Shown here in pieces: positions 10,002-20,249 of a stretch of 64,000 nucleotides of DNA. A program made the translations under genes and the position numbers. Under the pieces are notes generated by a model. The model searched no databases. It was not told the origin of the DNA and worked only from the letters and a program-made list of their open reading frames with translations. Location: assembly GCF_000827885.1 (NCBI RefSeq), contig NZ_JTKH01000006.1, forward strand, positions 248,001 through 312,000, in the 5' to 3' direction. How positions within the stretch are numbered: position 1 is the stretch's first letter; each line of letters begins with the position of its first letter. This DNA comes from Vibrio renipiscarius (GTDB lineage Bacteria > Pseudomonadota > Gammaproteobacteria > Enterobacterales > Vibrionaceae).

Positions 10002-10664
10002 TTAAGCCGCGACAACTCGACCACTAAAATAATCATTAGTCACGATGTACTCGGTGTTGCGGATGAGATCATCTTGAACTTCCGCCCAGTGCTGGCCGTT
10101 TTTTGCGCTCGCCGGTACGACGCCACCGATTCGAATGTTAAAAGGAGAGAGCTCCTTCGCCCAGCTCTGAGTAAAGCCAGACACCATCGATGAGGCGTTA
10201 TCAAATCCCGCAATGACTTGTTGATCCGCATAGCCAATCACATTGACGATCACCCCATTTTTACCTTCATTTTTCATCCGCTCTGCTGTTGCTTGGCTAA
10301 ACGCAAATAAAGTATTTGCCATCACGGCTAAATGCTGTGAAAAAACATGACTGGCACTGTGATCAAAAATGTCGGGCATAGCTTCGGCGGTAAAGCTGTT
10401 GATGAGTACATCTGGAGAGGCGTGACAATTCGTATCGATCAATTGGAAGAGTTGTTGAATAGACTGAATCGAGTAATCGGAGAGTGGGAACTGATGAATG
10501 CGATCAGAAATACTATGGCAACGTTGATAGGTTTCATCGAGTAGACGTTTATTCGTATCACAAATGATCACGGTCGCCCCGAGTGACGAAAAATGCATCG
10601 CGAGGTTGCTGCCAATTTGAGATCCAGCGGTGGTCACCAAGATCATCGCGCTACCAATTTCCAT
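10002..10664 (-). CDS. Short-chain dehydrogenase/reductase family protein with altered active site
   Basis: A 220-aa Rossmann-fold protein. The nucleotide-binding turn is TTAGSQIG (residues 11-18), and the C-terminal half has the SDR pattern ...GFTQSWAKELSPFNIRIGGVVPA. The catalytic YxxxK is not present: the aligned segment reads GFDNASSM, with Phe in place of Tyr and Ser in place of Lys. It may therefore bind a nucleotide without redox activity, or have another role. A GGAGAT site supports the ATG at 10664. It lies downstream of the VC2046-like gene on the same strand. Function is unknown. Confidence 0.75.
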   Translation of the reverse strand: MEIGSAMILVTTAGSQIGSNLAMHFSSLGATVIICDTNKRLLDETYQRCHSISDRIHQFPLSDYSIQSIQQLFQLIDTNCHASPDVLINSFTAEAMPDIFDHSASHVFSQHLAVMANTLFAFSQATAERMKNEGKNGVIVNVIGYADQQVIAGFDNASSMVSGFTQSWAKELSPFNIRIGGVVPASAKNGQHWAEVQDDLIRNTEYIVTNDYFSGRVVAA

Positions 10665-10855
10665 AAATCTCCATCTCCGATAAAAATGTCGCCAAAATTA
10701 TGAGAGTAAAGAATGGTTGATTAATGATTATTCAGGCGTGAATAAGGTCAAAGAAGTCACACGTAGACTAACTAAGTGTTCATTTTTTGCGTTCATTCAC
10801 ATAATGACATGTTTCAATAAACGGGAGTACATTCTAAATCGAGGAGACTCAGTGC

Positions 10856-11359
10856 TTAGGCCTGAGCTTGGATTTGATACGTGCGCTGAGCCGTGACTAA
10901 TTGATTGTACAAATCAAAGGGCATTAATTTTTTCGGAGTTTTACTGCCTAACTGACTTTGCTGATGAACGGAAAGGTTATGGTAAACCTCTTCTGGGAGA
11001 TCATGCGTCTGTTCGGGTAAATAGACTAATGCTTCGGGCATGAGATAGTGCGCCAATTTCGCACTGGCTAAACCGCCGTGATGGAACTGGTGTGCTTGTT
11101 GCGCCGATATTTGGTAAGAACTTTGATCGGATTTAAGTTGTTGAGGTGATGGCAAATCAAAGCGTTGTCGTAATGAGGTATCGGAAATTTCGACCGCATC
11201 AATTTGTTCAACTGGCGTGTTATCGCGAAGATCATGAGAAAACATAGAAACCAGTAACGCAAAGTCGGCACGACGCCCTTCATGAACAGCATGGTTGATA
11301 CCATTACTGAAATGAAGTTCGCTGACTGGGTTGATGTTGTTTATGGTTTCGACGTGCAT
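10856..11359 (-). CDS. Conserved Vibrio/Shewanella hypothetical (VC2046/SO_2500-like)
   Basis: A 167-aa soluble protein of unknown function, rich in Gln and His and without membrane segments. The position directly after sodB and the sequence fit the family named after V. cholerae VC2046. That match is from memory and not searched. The ATG at 11359 follows GAGGAAG; an alternative GTG four codons upstream would include the ribosome site itself. It is separated from sodB by a strong terminator, so it probably has its own promoter. Confidence 0.7.
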   Translation of the reverse strand: MHVETINNINPVSELHFSNGINHAVHEGRRADFALLVSMFSHDLRDNTPVEQIDAVEISDTSLRQRFDLPSPQQLKSDQSSYQISAQQAHQFHHGGLASAKLAHYLMPEALVYLPEQTHDLPEEVYHNLSVHQQSQLGSKTPKKLMPFDLYNQLVTAQRTYQIQAQA

Positions 11360-11430
11360 TCGCTTCCTCACTTGCCAACTAAATTAGCGGCTAATCGCTC
11401 GGAAACTTTAAGTAATTTTGCGCAAGGCAC

Positions 11431-11460
11431 AAAAAAAGCCTGCTGTTTGCAGGCTTTTTA
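11431..11460 (-). terminator. Terminator after sodB
   Basis: AAAAAGCCTGC-TGTTT-GCAGGCTTTTT, with the T run on the minus strand directly after sodB. Confidence 0.9.
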
Positions 11461-11481
11461 TTCAATTTCTAAGAAAAGAAA

Positions 11482-12066
11482 TTATTTTGCTAGGTTTTCT
11501 GCAACGAATTCCCAGTTTACTAGGTTCCAGAACGCAGCCATGTAATCAGGACGAACGTTACGGAAATCGATGTAGTAAGCGTGTTCCCACAGGTCAACCG
11601 TTAGAAGAGGAGTTGTCCCTTCTTCTGTTAGCGGTGTTGCTGCGTTAGACGTGTTAACGATCTCTAGAGAGCCGTCTGCTTTCTTAACAAGCCAAGTCCA
11701 AGAAGAACCGAAGTTGTTGATTGCAGAATCTGTGAATTTTGCTTTGAATTCTTCGAAAGAACCAAATGCAGCGTTGATTGCGTCAGCAACTGCGCCTGTT
11801 GGTTCGCCGCCTGCTTTAGGAGCAAGACAGTGCCAGTAGAACGTGTGGTTCCAGATTTGAGCTGCGTTGTTGAATACACCACCAGTAGAAGTCTTAACGA
11901 TCTCTTCTAGTGTTTTACCTTCAAACTCAGTACCAGGGATAAGACCGTTTAGCTTAACAACGTAAGTGTTGTGGTGCTTACCGTGGTGGAAATCTAGAGT
12001 TTCAGCTGAGATATGTGGTTCTAGTGCATCTTTTGCGTAAGGAAGAGCTGGTAGTTCGAATGCCAT
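11482..12066 (-). CDS. sodB: Iron superoxide dismutase
   Basis: A 194-aa cytosolic enzyme that dismutates superoxide. Metal ligands are His27 (FHHGKHH), the His in IWNHTFYW, and Asp and His in [11 protein letters not shown]. The sequence [11 protein letters not shown] and the Gln/Gly pattern around FGSFEEFK and [10 protein letters not shown] favour the iron type. The ATG at 12066 gives the canonical [10 protein letters not shown] start; a five-codon longer frame is not conserved. sodB-grxD is divergent, a pairing seen in vibrios. Confidence 0.97.
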   Translation of the reverse strand: MAFELPALPYAKDALEPHISAETLDFHHGKHHNTYVVKLNGLIPGTEFEGKTLEEIVKTSTGGVFNNAAQIWNHTFYWHCLAPKAGGEPTGAVADAINAAFGSFEEFKAKFTDSAINNFGSSWTWLVKKADGSLEIVNTSNAATPLTEEGTTPLLTVDLWEHAYYIDFRNVRPDYMAAFWNLVNWEFVAENLAK

Positions 12067-12453
12067 TGCTCGGTTCTCCATTATAGGTGGAAAGAGTTGC
12101 CTCTTTCGATTGCTTCCAATTAATTGTTATTTTATCCGAATTGGCGTTAAACCATTCGTTGTCGATTTGACTGACTTGCCGCCTAGTTTAGCAACTTTTG
12201 GCTTGAATAAAAGCATGCAAATGTAAATTAATTCAGCGAAAGTGAGCATCTAAGTGTTTATTTAAGCACATAAAATGCAGGGTATTAGTGATGAAATGTC
12301 ATAAACGTGGGCACTATTCACATTCTGAATGATGCCTTTTAGGAATAGCTAGAATAGAAAAGGTCTAATTCCCCAAATATTCTATGCTTTTTATTCTGTG
12401 CTAATGGTTTAGAATATGCAGGTATATTGCAGTAAAGCCATAAAGAGGAAGCA
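12067..12453. other. Divergent sodB-grxD intergenic region
   Basis: AT-rich, about 390 bp, with promoters for both flanking genes expected. No clear operator, RNA gene or ORF is recognised. Confidence 0.5.
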
Positions 12454-12789
12454 ATGGAAACTATTGATAAAATTAAGCAGCAAATCGCAGAGAACGCAAT
12501 CCTTCTATACATGAAAGGTTCACCAAAACTACCAAGTTGTGGTTTCTCTTCTCAAGCGGCACAAGCGCTTATGGGTTGTGGCGAGAAATTTGCTTACGTT
12601 GATATCCTACAAAATCCAGATATCCGCGCGGAACTTCCAGCCTACGCACAATGGCCAACATTCCCACAACTATGGATCGAAGGCGAGCTAATCGGCGGCT
12701 GTGACATCATCATGGAAATGTTCCAAAAAGGCGAGCTTCAACCATTAGTGAAAGAAGCAGCAGCACGCGTAGAAGGCGACGCTGAATAA
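12454..12789 (+). CDS. grxD: Monothiol glutaredoxin 4
   Basis: A 111-aa cytosolic monothiol glutaredoxin with the CGFS active site (LPSCGFSSQAA, about residues 28-38). It also has the glutathione-binding TFPQLW and GGCD motifs. Such proteins hold a [2Fe-2S] cluster with BolA partners and work in iron-sulfur trafficking. A GAGGAAG site lies just upstream of the ATG. It is single-gene, ending at a strong terminator. Neighbouring sodB also responds to iron status in related species. Confidence 0.97.
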   Translation: METIDKIKQQIAENAILLYMKGSPKLPSCGFSSQAAQALMGCGEKFAYVDILQNPDIRAELPAYAQWPTFPQLWIEGELIGGCDIIMEMFQKGELQPLVKEAAARVEGDAE

Positions 12790-12840
12790 GCACTGACATC
12801 AGATAATACTGTGTAAATTTACAGTTTTTCTTGAATTATT

Positions 12841-12870
12841 AAGGCCACATTGGATAATGTGGCCTTATTT
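12841..12870 (+). terminator. Terminator after grxD
   Basis: AAGGCCACATT / AATGTGGCCTTA stem with T-rich tail. It ends just before the topB start, which argues against a longer topB N-terminus. Confidence 0.85.
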
Positions 12871-12889
12871 ATTTGTGCAGATTCAATTT

Positions 12890-14830
12890 ATGTCTCGTCT
12901 GTTTATTGCTGAGAAACCCAGCCTGGGTCGCGCCATCGCGGCGGCCTTACCTGGCCCCAAAAAGAATGATCAGGGGTTTATTCGTTGTGGTAACGGCGAT
13001 GTGGTGACGTGGTGCATTGGCCACTTACTTGAGCAAGTTGAACCAGACGTGTACGACGAACGTTATAAAAAATGGAATCTTGCCGATCTGCCTATTGTGC
13101 CGCAGCAGTGGCAACTACGACCGCGCAAAAGTGCCAGCAAACAGCTCACAGTAGTCAGAAAGCTACTCAAAGACGCGGTGCAAATCATTCATGCTGGAGA
13201 CCCGGATAGAGAAGGGCAGTTGCTGGTGGATGAAGTGCTTGATTACTGCAAAGTCAGTAAAGCGAAAAAAGAGTCCGCCCAGCGACTACTGATCAGCGAT
13301 TTAAACTTACCGGCAGTAAAACGCGCTTTATCCAGTATGCGCAGCAATCGTGATTTTATTCCGTTGTCCATTTCTGCGTTAGCGCGTTCCCGTGCTGATT
13401 GGCTTTATGGTATGAATATGTCACGTGCGTATACGTTACTGGGGCAAAAGGCGGGATATCAAGGCGTACTCTCGGTTGGTCGAGTGCAAACGCCGGTATT
13501 GGGTTTAGTGGTGCGCCGTGATGAAGAAATTGAAAAATTCATCTCGCGAGACTATTTCTCTTTGCATGCGCTTATTCCTTATCAAGGGGAATTTGGTGGA
13601 TTTGATATTCGCGCCAAATGGCAGCCGAGTGAAGCCTGCCAACCATGGCAGGATGAAGAAGGTCGTGTGCTTAACCGCAAGTTGGTCGAAAACGTCGCGG
13701 CTCGCATAGCCAACCAACCTGCCACGGTAACGGAGTCTGAACAGAAACAAACCAAACAAACAGCGCCACTACCGTATTCACTCTCGGCATTGCAAATTGA
13801 TGCGGCGAAACGTTTTGGCATGAGTGCTCAGCAAGTGTTGGATACGTGTCAATCCTTGTATGAAAAACATAAACTCATTACTTACCCTCGCTCCGATAGC
13901 CGCTATTTACCGGTTGAACACTTTGCTCAAGCCCCTTCAGTGTGTCAGGCGATAGCCAACAATGCGAAAGAGCTTGATGCCGCCGTTAACGGAGCAAACT
14001 TAAGCCAAAAATCCAAAGCGTGGAACGATAAAAAAGTCGATGCGCACCATGCAATTATTCCAACGCCGAAACAGGCCTCGAGCAATGCCCTTTCTTCTTA
14101 TGAAATGAAAGTATATCAGCTGATTGCACGCCAATATCTGATCCAGTTTTATCCTGCTGCGGTGTATGCGGAGGCGAAGTTGGTGTTTGATATTGCGGGT
14201 GGCCTCTTTATTGCCAAAGGGCGCCAGCTCATTACGGCGGGTTGGAAGGCGCTGATGGGGAAAAGCGATGACGAAGACAGTGGTGTGGACTGCGTTCCGC
14301 CATTGAAAAAGGGCAGCGTATTAACGTGTCGAGAAGGTGAATTAAAGCAGCACCAAACCGAGCCGCCGAAACACTTTACCGAAGCAACCTTACTACAAGC
14401 GATGACAGGGATTGCCCGCTTTGTCGCGGATAAAGAGCTGAAAAAAATTCTGCGTGATACTGACGGCTTAGGCACGGAAGCAACCCGCGCGGGTATTTTA
14501 GATACCTTGTTTAAACGTCAGCTTCTCACTCGACAAGGAAAAAGCATTTTAAGCTCACCCGCAGGTCGAGGGTTAGTGAATGCCTTGCCGGAAGAGTCGA
14601 CTTATCCCGATATGACGGCGCATTGGGAGCATCAATTGCAAGGTATGGCAGAGCGCAATCAGGCTTATCAACCGTTTATGATGGACTTGCTCACGAGAAT
14701 GGACGGATTGATGAGTCACGTAAAATTAGGTGTTGTACCTGAATCGTTGCGTCATTTACCAAAAGTTGAACGACCGGCGTTTAAGCGTAAAAAGCGCACC
14801 GCCAAGAGGTCGGCAAGTCCGAAAAAATAG
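12890..14830 (+). CDS. topB: DNA topoisomerase III
   Basis: A 646-aa type IA topoisomerase that decatenates replication and recombination intermediates. The Toprim domain starts at once ([15 protein letters not shown]) and includes [12 protein letters not shown]. The nucleophile is Tyr332 in [13 protein letters not shown]. The C-terminus is short and basic ([15 protein letters not shown]), without zinc ribbons, as in TopB. An in-frame ATG at 12857 lies inside the preceding terminator, so 12890 is preferred. It is full length. Confidence 0.95.
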   Translation: MSRLFIAEKPSLGRAIAAALPGPKKNDQGFIRCGNGDVVTWCIGHLLEQVEPDVYDERYKKWNLADLPIVPQQWQLRPRKSASKQLTVVRKLLKDAVQIIHAGDPDREGQLLVDEVLDYCKVSKAKKESAQRLLISDLNLPAVKRALSSMRSNRDFIPLSISALARSRADWLYGMNMSRAYTLLGQKAGYQGVLSVGRVQTPVLGLVVRRDEEIEKFISRDYFSLHALIPYQGEFGGFDIRAKWQPSEACQPWQDEEGRVLNRKLVENVAARIANQPATVTESEQKQTKQTAPLPYSLSALQIDAAKRFGMSAQQVLDTCQSLYEKHKLITYPRSDSRYLPVEHFAQAPSVCQAIANNAKELDAAVNGANLSQKSKAWNDKKVDAHHAIIPTPKQASSNALSSYEMKVYQLIARQYLIQFYPAAVYAEAKLVFDIAGGLFIAKGRQLITAGWKALMGKSDDEDSGVDCVPPLKKGSVLTCREGELKQHQTEPPKHFTEATLLQAMTGIARFVADKELKKILRDTDGLGTEATRAGILDTLFKRQLLTRQGKSILSSPAGRGLVNALPEESTYPDMTAHWEHQLQGMAERNQAYQPFMMDLLTRMDGLMSHVKLGVVPESLRHLPKVERPAFKRKKRTAKRSASPKK

Positions 14831-14892
14831 ACCTCGCATTCCTCAATGACATCCGTGGACCAGATCGTCACTCAACGCGAACGCATCATCGG

Positions 14893-14918
14893 AAAAAAAC
14901 GGCATCGCTACGATGCCG
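14893..14918 (-). terminator. Terminator for the small gene at 14927
   Basis: CGGCATCG-TAG-CGATGCCG hairpin with a seven-T tail on the minus strand. Confidence 0.8.
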
Positions 14919-14926
14919 CTCATCGC

Positions 14927-15130
14927 TCAATCAAACAGGTTGCCATTGTCAACGATGGCTCCTTTCACGTCATTTTGTGTCAGTACTCGTTTGCCTAATT
15001 CATTTTTGACTTGTCGACCTAAATCAACGAGAGCATCTCGATTGGCCTGGGTTTGTCGCTTACCTGTACTTCTCAAGCAATAGTTGAGTTCATGATCTTC
15101 ACTAAAGTTAACCAAATGTCTGTCTGCCAT
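14927..15130 (-). CDS. Small conserved hypothetical protein
   Basis: A 67-aa charged, soluble protein. Its middle (residues 20-55) looks like a short helical DNA-binding or regulatory fold, but no family is recognised. GGAGAAATAAA precedes the ATG at a good distance. A clear terminator follows, so it is expressed as a single small gene. Both flanking signals make it more than a chance ORF. Function is unknown. Confidence 0.65.
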   Translation of the reverse strand: MADRHLVNFSEDHELNYCLRSTGKRQTQANRDALVDLGRQVKNELGKRVLTQNDVKGAIVDNGNLFD

Positions 15131-15276
15131 TTTATTTCTCCTTATTGAGTGAATTCATACTAAGTCTGGAATGAAGCTAGAAAAATTCAAGTTGTCGGAA
15201 AAATTATTTTAAATCCAACCGAACACGATAGAGCTAAGGCATTGTTATTATGCGTATTCGGTCAGGTTTTTTATGG

Positions 15277-16914
15277 CTATTCGTTGGCGTTTTTTTGCAT
15301 CGAGCTAATGATTACTGTGCAGTTTTTACCTGCGTGTTTTGCTTGATACATGGCCATATCGGCTTGATGCATAAGTTCATCGAGCGGTGTGTCACCATGG
15401 TGATCAAAGTAACCACCAATACTCGCATTGACTTGGCAATACACTTGCGGAGAAACCTCTATTGGGCACTGAAGCATTTGGATGAGAGAGGCTGCATATT
15501 GCGCTGGATTTTCCAAGTGTTGTTCATCGTGGAGTAGAATGGCAAATTCATCACCACCAAGGCGGCTAAGTAATGCATTTTCACCAAACACGGTTCTCAT
15601 CATTTGTGCGGCGTGGCAAAGCGTTTTATCACCCGCCGCATGCCCATGCACATCGTTGATCGCTTTAAAATCATCTAAATCAATGTAAATCAAACAGAGC
15701 GATTGGCCTTTTTTTGCATTCAATAGAATTTTAGCCTCTGATTGATGACGGAATGACCAGCGGTTATGCAGGTTGGTGAGGGCGTCATAATGCGCTAAGT
15801 AATGAATGCGCTTGTCATCGCGATATTGCTGTAATTGATATCGAGCTAATAGATACGCGATGAGTACGCTCAGCAGAGCCCCTTGTAATATCAAGCCATA
15901 ATGGATTTTCAATGCGTGTTTAAAATCAATTCGCTTATCAAATGCGCTAAAGGAAACCAATTTCCAGCGAGTCGAACTATTATTGCTAACATGGTATTCC
16001 TGGAAGCAATAAGGATTAATGTTACTTACACTCCCCACGGATTGAATGGTCATAATTCCTTTTTCGGTTTCAAACTGGCCTTGGTTGGTGCGTTTAATTT
16101 GAGACGCTAAGTTTGGGAATTCGGCATAAATATTGGCATCGTCTTTATCAAACATAAAACCAAATTCTAGGTCGGATTTTACGTCGTTATAAAGAAACTG
16201 ACCGTCGTTATTGACCAACATGTAGTTGGTGCCGCTGTTGAGGTTAAAAAGCTGCAAACCATCGAGTAAATATTTTGCCAAATAGTTGATGACCACCACG
16301 CCTTGTTTTTGACCATGTTCATCAAACACGGGAGTTGAAAAGCGAATCATCGGCTTAAAAGGCATTTCAATTTGGTTATGCTCGATATTGAGGTCCAGTG
16401 GCGAGATGTAAATTTGACGCCATTTCAATCCCATGACCTCTTGAAAGTAGTAGCGATTCAGTTTGTTTTGTAAATCATGCGGTGCAACGATGTTAGGGCG
16501 ACCATCGTTAAAGTTGACGCGAATAATCTCGTTACCGTCTAAATCGAGATAGCGAATTTGGTCGTAGATTTCTTTACGGTTGCTGATTAGTTCAATAATG
16601 TTGCCGAATTCATCCAACGCTTCTTTCTGGAGTTTTGCGTTCGGTAAATCTGCGATCTGATAAATCTTACGTTGAGATAATATATCCGCTAGCAGCGCTG
16701 TCTCTTTAACCACCGAGCCCATGCTCCACTCGATATAGTCTTTTTTACCTTTGAGGAGCGCGCTTTGTTGCACTTCAAGATTGCTCTTTCGCGTCGACAT
16801 ATCTGAAAGAGAGTCGTAATAAAAAATAGCGATAAAGGTGGCAATGAATAAGGAAAAAATAACGATAAAGCGCGTGGCAAAAAATCGCAAATCGGAGAAT
16901 GAGGCAGTATTCAT
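15277..16914 (-). CDS. Membrane diguanylate cyclase (sensor-GGDEF)
   Basis: A 545-aa protein. One membrane helix near the N-terminus (FIVIFSLFIATFIAIFYY) and one before the cytosolic part (LILQGALLSVLIAYLLARYQL) flank a ~310-residue periplasmic region that looks like a double Cache sensor. The C-terminal GGDEF domain is intact (LSRLGGDEFAILL, preceded by DALTNLHNR), so c-di-GMP synthesis is expected. The ATG at 16914 is taken because residues upstream of it are unlike a signal anchor; the longer start at 16989 cannot be excluded. The ligand is unknown and no partner gene adjoins it. Confidence 0.85.
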   Translation of the reverse strand: MNTASFSDLRFFATRFIVIFSLFIATFIAIFYYDSLSDMSTRKSNLEVQQSALLKGKKDYIEWSMGSVVKETALLADILSQRKIYQIADLPNAKLQKEALDEFGNIIELISNRKEIYDQIRYLDLDGNEIIRVNFNDGRPNIVAPHDLQNKLNRYYFQEVMGLKWRQIYISPLDLNIEHNQIEMPFKPMIRFSTPVFDEHGQKQGVVVINYLAKYLLDGLQLFNLNSGTNYMLVNNDGQFLYNDVKSDLEFGFMFDKDDANIYAEFPNLASQIKRTNQGQFETEKGIMTIQSVGSVSNINPYCFQEYHVSNNSSTRWKLVSFSAFDKRIDFKHALKIHYGLILQGALLSVLIAYLLARYQLQQYRDDKRIHYLAHYDALTNLHNRWSFRHQSEAKILLNAKKGQSLCLIYIDLDDFKAINDVHGHAAGDKTLCHAAQMMRTVFGENALLSRLGGDEFAILLHDEQHLENPAQYAASLIQMLQCPIEVSPQVYCQVNASIGGYFDHHGDTPLDELMHQADMAMYQAKHAGKNCTVIISSMQKNANE

Positions 16915-17061
16915 CAAAGAGTAAATCGGGCTTAAAAACAAAGGGCGCAGATTATAGTTAAGAGTGACCGGTATAGATAGCAAATTCATCTTTTGCCATC
17001 GATACCGGAAAATAGCGAACAGACCGGTTTATGCGTGCCGATCCAAAACGAGATGGAGTTT

Positions 17062-18195
17062 CTATGCCGTCGATGAGACCGAGGCCAGTTTGGATGGCTT
17101 CATCGCTTTCTTCTTACCTAAGCGTTGCCCGACCAACTCAATGTAGTGATAAGTGAAATGAGAGACGAGCAAGACGAAGGCGACAATGACGAAGACGGCT
17201 AAGTTATTGAGAGCCTCATTTCCAAGCGTTAAGTAACGCTGTTGCTCGATCATGTGGGTGAATTGAACTCCGGTAAGTTTGCCAACCACCATCAGTATGG
17301 ATTGCAAACAGAACAAGACCGCGGCGTGCGTCATGTATATTGAGTAAGACAACTTGCCTGCATACTGTAGAGGCGATTTGAGCAGTAACGTCGATAACCA
17401 TCCCCCCTCGAAAGCAAACATCAATACCACACAAGAAAAGAGTAAGGCAGAGGCGACGGGCTTAAAAGGGATCTCATAAATAACGACAATAACCGTACAG
17501 AAAATCATTAGACCTTCTAACAAAGTTGCGCTCGTTTTTGATAGGCGATAGTGATGTATTTTCCTAAAAATTACATACGTGGCTGCGCCAGAGAAGAAGC
17601 ATGCCAGGCCCGTTAGTGCTTGTGAGGTTATGATCATCTGATTGGATGCTAATAGCGAGAGGCTCACTATCGCGATGACGAGCCAACTGACTTGTTTTCT
17701 CTGGGAGAAGAGCGTGAGTGTGCAATAGAGGATAAGGTACAAGTAGAACTCAACGCTGATGCTCCAAGCGGGATAGTTGAAGCTTAAGTAATCAAATGAT
17801 CCAAACCAAGACTGAATCAACAGCAAGTTTGGAAGGATTTCGCTCACGTGATTCTGACCAGAAAATGGCGAGGTATTAAAGCTTAACCCTGCGTATTCAA
17901 AGGCAAGCCATTTACCGACTTCTAAACCAATAAAGACAAGTAACATCACCACATGCAGCGGGAATAATCGCCACATTCGAGCTTGTAAAAAAGGGACAAA
18001 TGGTAATTTTTCTTTGTATCCATAGCCATGGGCGAGCACAAAACCACTCAGCACAAAGAAAAACTCGACAAAAATCTCAGCTTGTTTGAAAAATGGCCAT
18101 TCTGTGATGCTGCCGGTTAGGTGGAGGTGGAATAGCACCACTGAAATGGCACAAATGCCGCGAAAAGCATCAAGAGCATGAAAACGGTGAGTCAT
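17062..18195 (-). CDS. Membrane acyltransferase (acyltransferase 3 family)
   Basis: A 377-aa inner-membrane protein with about ten hydrophobic helices. The N-terminus RFHALDAFRGICAISVVLFHL carries the family signature, R-x10-H, seen in OafA/NodX-like O-acyltransferases that acetylate surface or secreted sugars. FVLSGFVLAHGYG is the second conserved block. The ATG at 18195 is used; a TTG one codon upstream is possible. It stands alone without polysaccharide genes nearby, so the substrate is unknown. Confidence 0.85.
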   Translation of the reverse strand: MTHRFHALDAFRGICAISVVLFHLHLTGSITEWPFFKQAEIFVEFFFVLSGFVLAHGYGYKEKLPFVPFLQARMWRLFPLHVVMLLVFIGLEVGKWLAFEYAGLSFNTSPFSGQNHVSEILPNLLLIQSWFGSFDYLSFNYPAWSISVEFYLYLILYCTLTLFSQRKQVSWLVIAIVSLSLLASNQMIITSQALTGLACFFSGAATYVIFRKIHHYRLSKTSATLLEGLMIFCTVIVVIYEIPFKPVASALLFSCVVLMFAFEGGWLSTLLLKSPLQYAGKLSYSIYMTHAAVLFCLQSILMVVGKLTGVQFTHMIEQQRYLTLGNEALNNLAVFVIVAFVLLVSHFTYHYIELVGQRLGKKKAMKPSKLASVSSTA

Positions 18196-18328
18196 CAATT
18201 AAACCAATCCTTGGTATGACGTTAACGATATAAGGACAGCAGTATAGCGACTCAGTTACTAGGCTATGTTATCGGTAGAATGTAATTGTTATTAGTATCA
18301 AAAATGAGTCATTCCTTTTTCTTTAGAC

Positions 18329-18356
18329 AAAAAAAACCAGCAAGGCGCTGGTTTTG
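18329..18356 (-). terminator. Terminator of the lyase-nhaC-ridA operon
   Basis: AAAACCAGCG-CCT-TGCTGGTTTT stem with a long T tail on the minus strand. Confidence 0.85.
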
Positions 18357-18380
18357 AAAAAAAAAGGGGGGGAAGAAGAA

Positions 18381-18761
18381 TTACTGACTTACATCAACTG
18401 TAAATTCCATCTCTACTTGAGCATCTAAAGGCAACTTAGATACTTCAACGCAAACACGAGCCGGCTTATGTTCAGAGAAGTAACTGGCATAAACTTCGTT
18501 CACTTTCGCAAAATCGCCCATGTTGGTGATAAAAATGCCTACGCGAGCCACGTCGTTCAGTGTTGCCCCCGCTTCTTCAATAATGGCTTTGGCATTTTCG
18601 ATCGATTGTTTCGTCTGCTCAGCCACATCTTCCGAAATAAACTGCATGGTTTCAGGTACTAATGGCAATTGGCCTGAAACATAAAGCGTGTTGTTGATGA
18701 TTGTCGCATGTGAATAAGGGCCAACGGCTTTAGGCGCGCGTTCTGAGTTAATTATTTTCAT
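18381..18761 (-). CDS. RidA family reactive-intermediate deaminase
   Basis: A 126-aa trimeric cytosolic RidA/YjgF/TdcF-type protein. Members hydrolyse 2-aminoacrylate and related imines released by PLP enzymes. The signature ARVCVEVSKLPLDAQVEMEF, with the catalytic Arg near residue 102 and the Glu near 117, is present. AGGAAA precedes the ATG. It is the third gene of an operon with a PLP lyase and an NhaC-type antiporter. It therefore probably detoxifies the enamine/imine made by that lyase, an inference from context. Confidence 0.92.
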   Translation of the reverse strand: MKIINSERAPKAVGPYSHATIINNTLYVSGQLPLVPETMQFISEDVAEQTKQSIENAKAIIEEAGATLNDVARVGIFITNMGDFAKVNEVYASYFSEHKPARVCVEVSKLPLDAQVEMEFTVDVSQ

Positions 18762-18808
18762 TATATTTCCTAGCGGTTGGGCACCGAGAACGGTGCCCAG
18801 AGTCGTGA

Positions 18809-20245
18809 TTAAGCAAGCATGCTAAAACCACAAATGGTGAACAATACGGTTGCAACTAAGCCTGTTGCGATCGCATATGGGAACTGTGTACGAATATGGT
18901 CAATGTGGTCATTCTTTGTTGCCATTGATGCCACGATACCGGTGTCACTGATTGGTGAAGTCATGTCACCGAAAATAGCACCAGAGATAGCGGCACCAAT
19001 CATGAGTTGAGGTTCAATGCCGACAGCCGCACCAATTTGAATGCCGATTGGGATCATGATTGAGAACGTGCCCCAAGATGTCCCCGTCGAGATAGCCATA
19101 ACCACGGCGATTAAGAAGACAAAGGCCGCAGAGAAACCCGATGGAATGATGCCATCGATAGATTGAGTGATGTATGCACCCGTGTTTAGATCACCCGATA
19201 CGTTACCCATCAAAAACGCTAGCGTCATGATTGCACCCAGTGGAATCATTGATGCATAACCCGCAAAAAGGTGTGTAAAGAAGCTTTCTACATTTAGGAT
19301 CTTACGGCCAACAAAGTAGATGAATGAGCAAGATGTACCAAGCATGACTCCCCAGAATACAGAGGTTGAACCAGAACCGTTCGCAAGATCACCGTTACCG
19401 GTAATGTAAAGGCCGATTGGAACCATCAAAATTGTAGGAATAAGCGGCATCAAGAAGTTAAGAATAGATTCTTTACCTTGTGCGGATTCAATCACTTCAA
19501 CATCTTCTTCCGATGTGATTGGAAATGCACCATCACGTAGCTCTTTACCGGTCGCGGCGCGATCTTCCGATTCGCCCATCGCACCCCACTTGAAGCCAGA
19601 AAAAATGTAAAAGAAAACAGAAGCAAGTGTTAGCCAGGCCATGAAGTTATACATCATTGAGCCCGCTAGAATGCCAAACGGTTCGCCTTCGATGAAGCCT
19701 TTAGAGACCTGAACACCGATAACGCCCATCATCGCCGCGCCCCAACCATTGATCATGATGCTTGAACACACCGATACACATGATGCTTGGATAACGTAAG
19801 CCATTTTTTCGCGAGAAACACCGTAGCGTTTTGCGAGCTCATTGGTTGACGTACCTGCTGCCATGATCGAAATCGAAGACTCGATAAAGATCACACTAGT
19901 GATGAACATCGCTAAAAGCTGAACGGCTTTTTTGTTGTTAATGATGTTCGCTTTTTCCGTTAGGTAGCGAACAAGCGCTTTGGTACCACCTGTCACTTGG
20001 ATTAGACGGATTAGACCGCCGACCATAAAGCAGAAAAGGATTGTACGTGTTGAACCGGCTGAACCAAAAATACCGACAATGCCATCAAGGGTAGATTCCA
20101 CACCCGCGAAAGGGTTGAAACCATTGATCACTGTGAAGCCAACAAAAATACCGGCAAGTAGAGAAAGGATAACTTGACGAGTCCAAATTGCTAAACCAAT
20201 CGTCACCAGTGGTGTGATGATTGTCCAAATACCGTAATCAACCAT
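18809..20245 (-). CDS. NhaC family antiporter, PLP-lyase operon
   Basis: A 478-aa inner-membrane protein with about 11-12 membrane helices. GTSWGTFSIMIPIG and FGDMTSPISDTGIVAS are the NhaC-type helix motifs. Family members exchange Na+/H+, and several act as amino-acid/Na+ or amino-acid/organic-acid antiporters. It begins five bases after the stop of the PLP lyase gene and is followed by ridA, so an amino-acid substrate of that lyase is more likely than simple pH control. A second, more typical NhaC lies at 30026. Confidence 0.85.
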   Translation of the reverse strand: MVDYGIWTIITPLVTIGLAIWTRQVILSLLAGIFVGFTVINGFNPFAGVESTLDGIVGIFGSAGSTRTILFCFMVGGLIRLIQVTGGTKALVRYLTEKANIINNKKAVQLLAMFITSVIFIESSISIMAAGTSTNELAKRYGVSREKMAYVIQASCVSVCSSIMINGWGAAMMGVIGVQVSKGFIEGEPFGILAGSMMYNFMAWLTLASVFFYIFSGFKWGAMGESEDRAATGKELRDGAFPITSEEDVEVIESAQGKESILNFLMPLIPTILMVPIGLYITGNGDLANGSGSTSVFWGVMLGTSCSFIYFVGRKILNVESFFTHLFAGYASMIPLGAIMTLAFLMGNVSGDLNTGAYITQSIDGIIPSGFSAAFVFLIAVVMAISTGTSWGTFSIMIPIGIQIGAAVGIEPQLMIGAAISGAIFGDMTSPISDTGIVASMATKNDHIDHIRTQFPYAIATGLVATVLFTICGFSMLA

Positions 20246-20249
20246 TTAA

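Noticed and set aside
18352..18375. A9/G7 homopolymer tract as a phase-variable switch
   Set aside because: It lies between the ridA stop and its terminator, outside any coding or promoter region.
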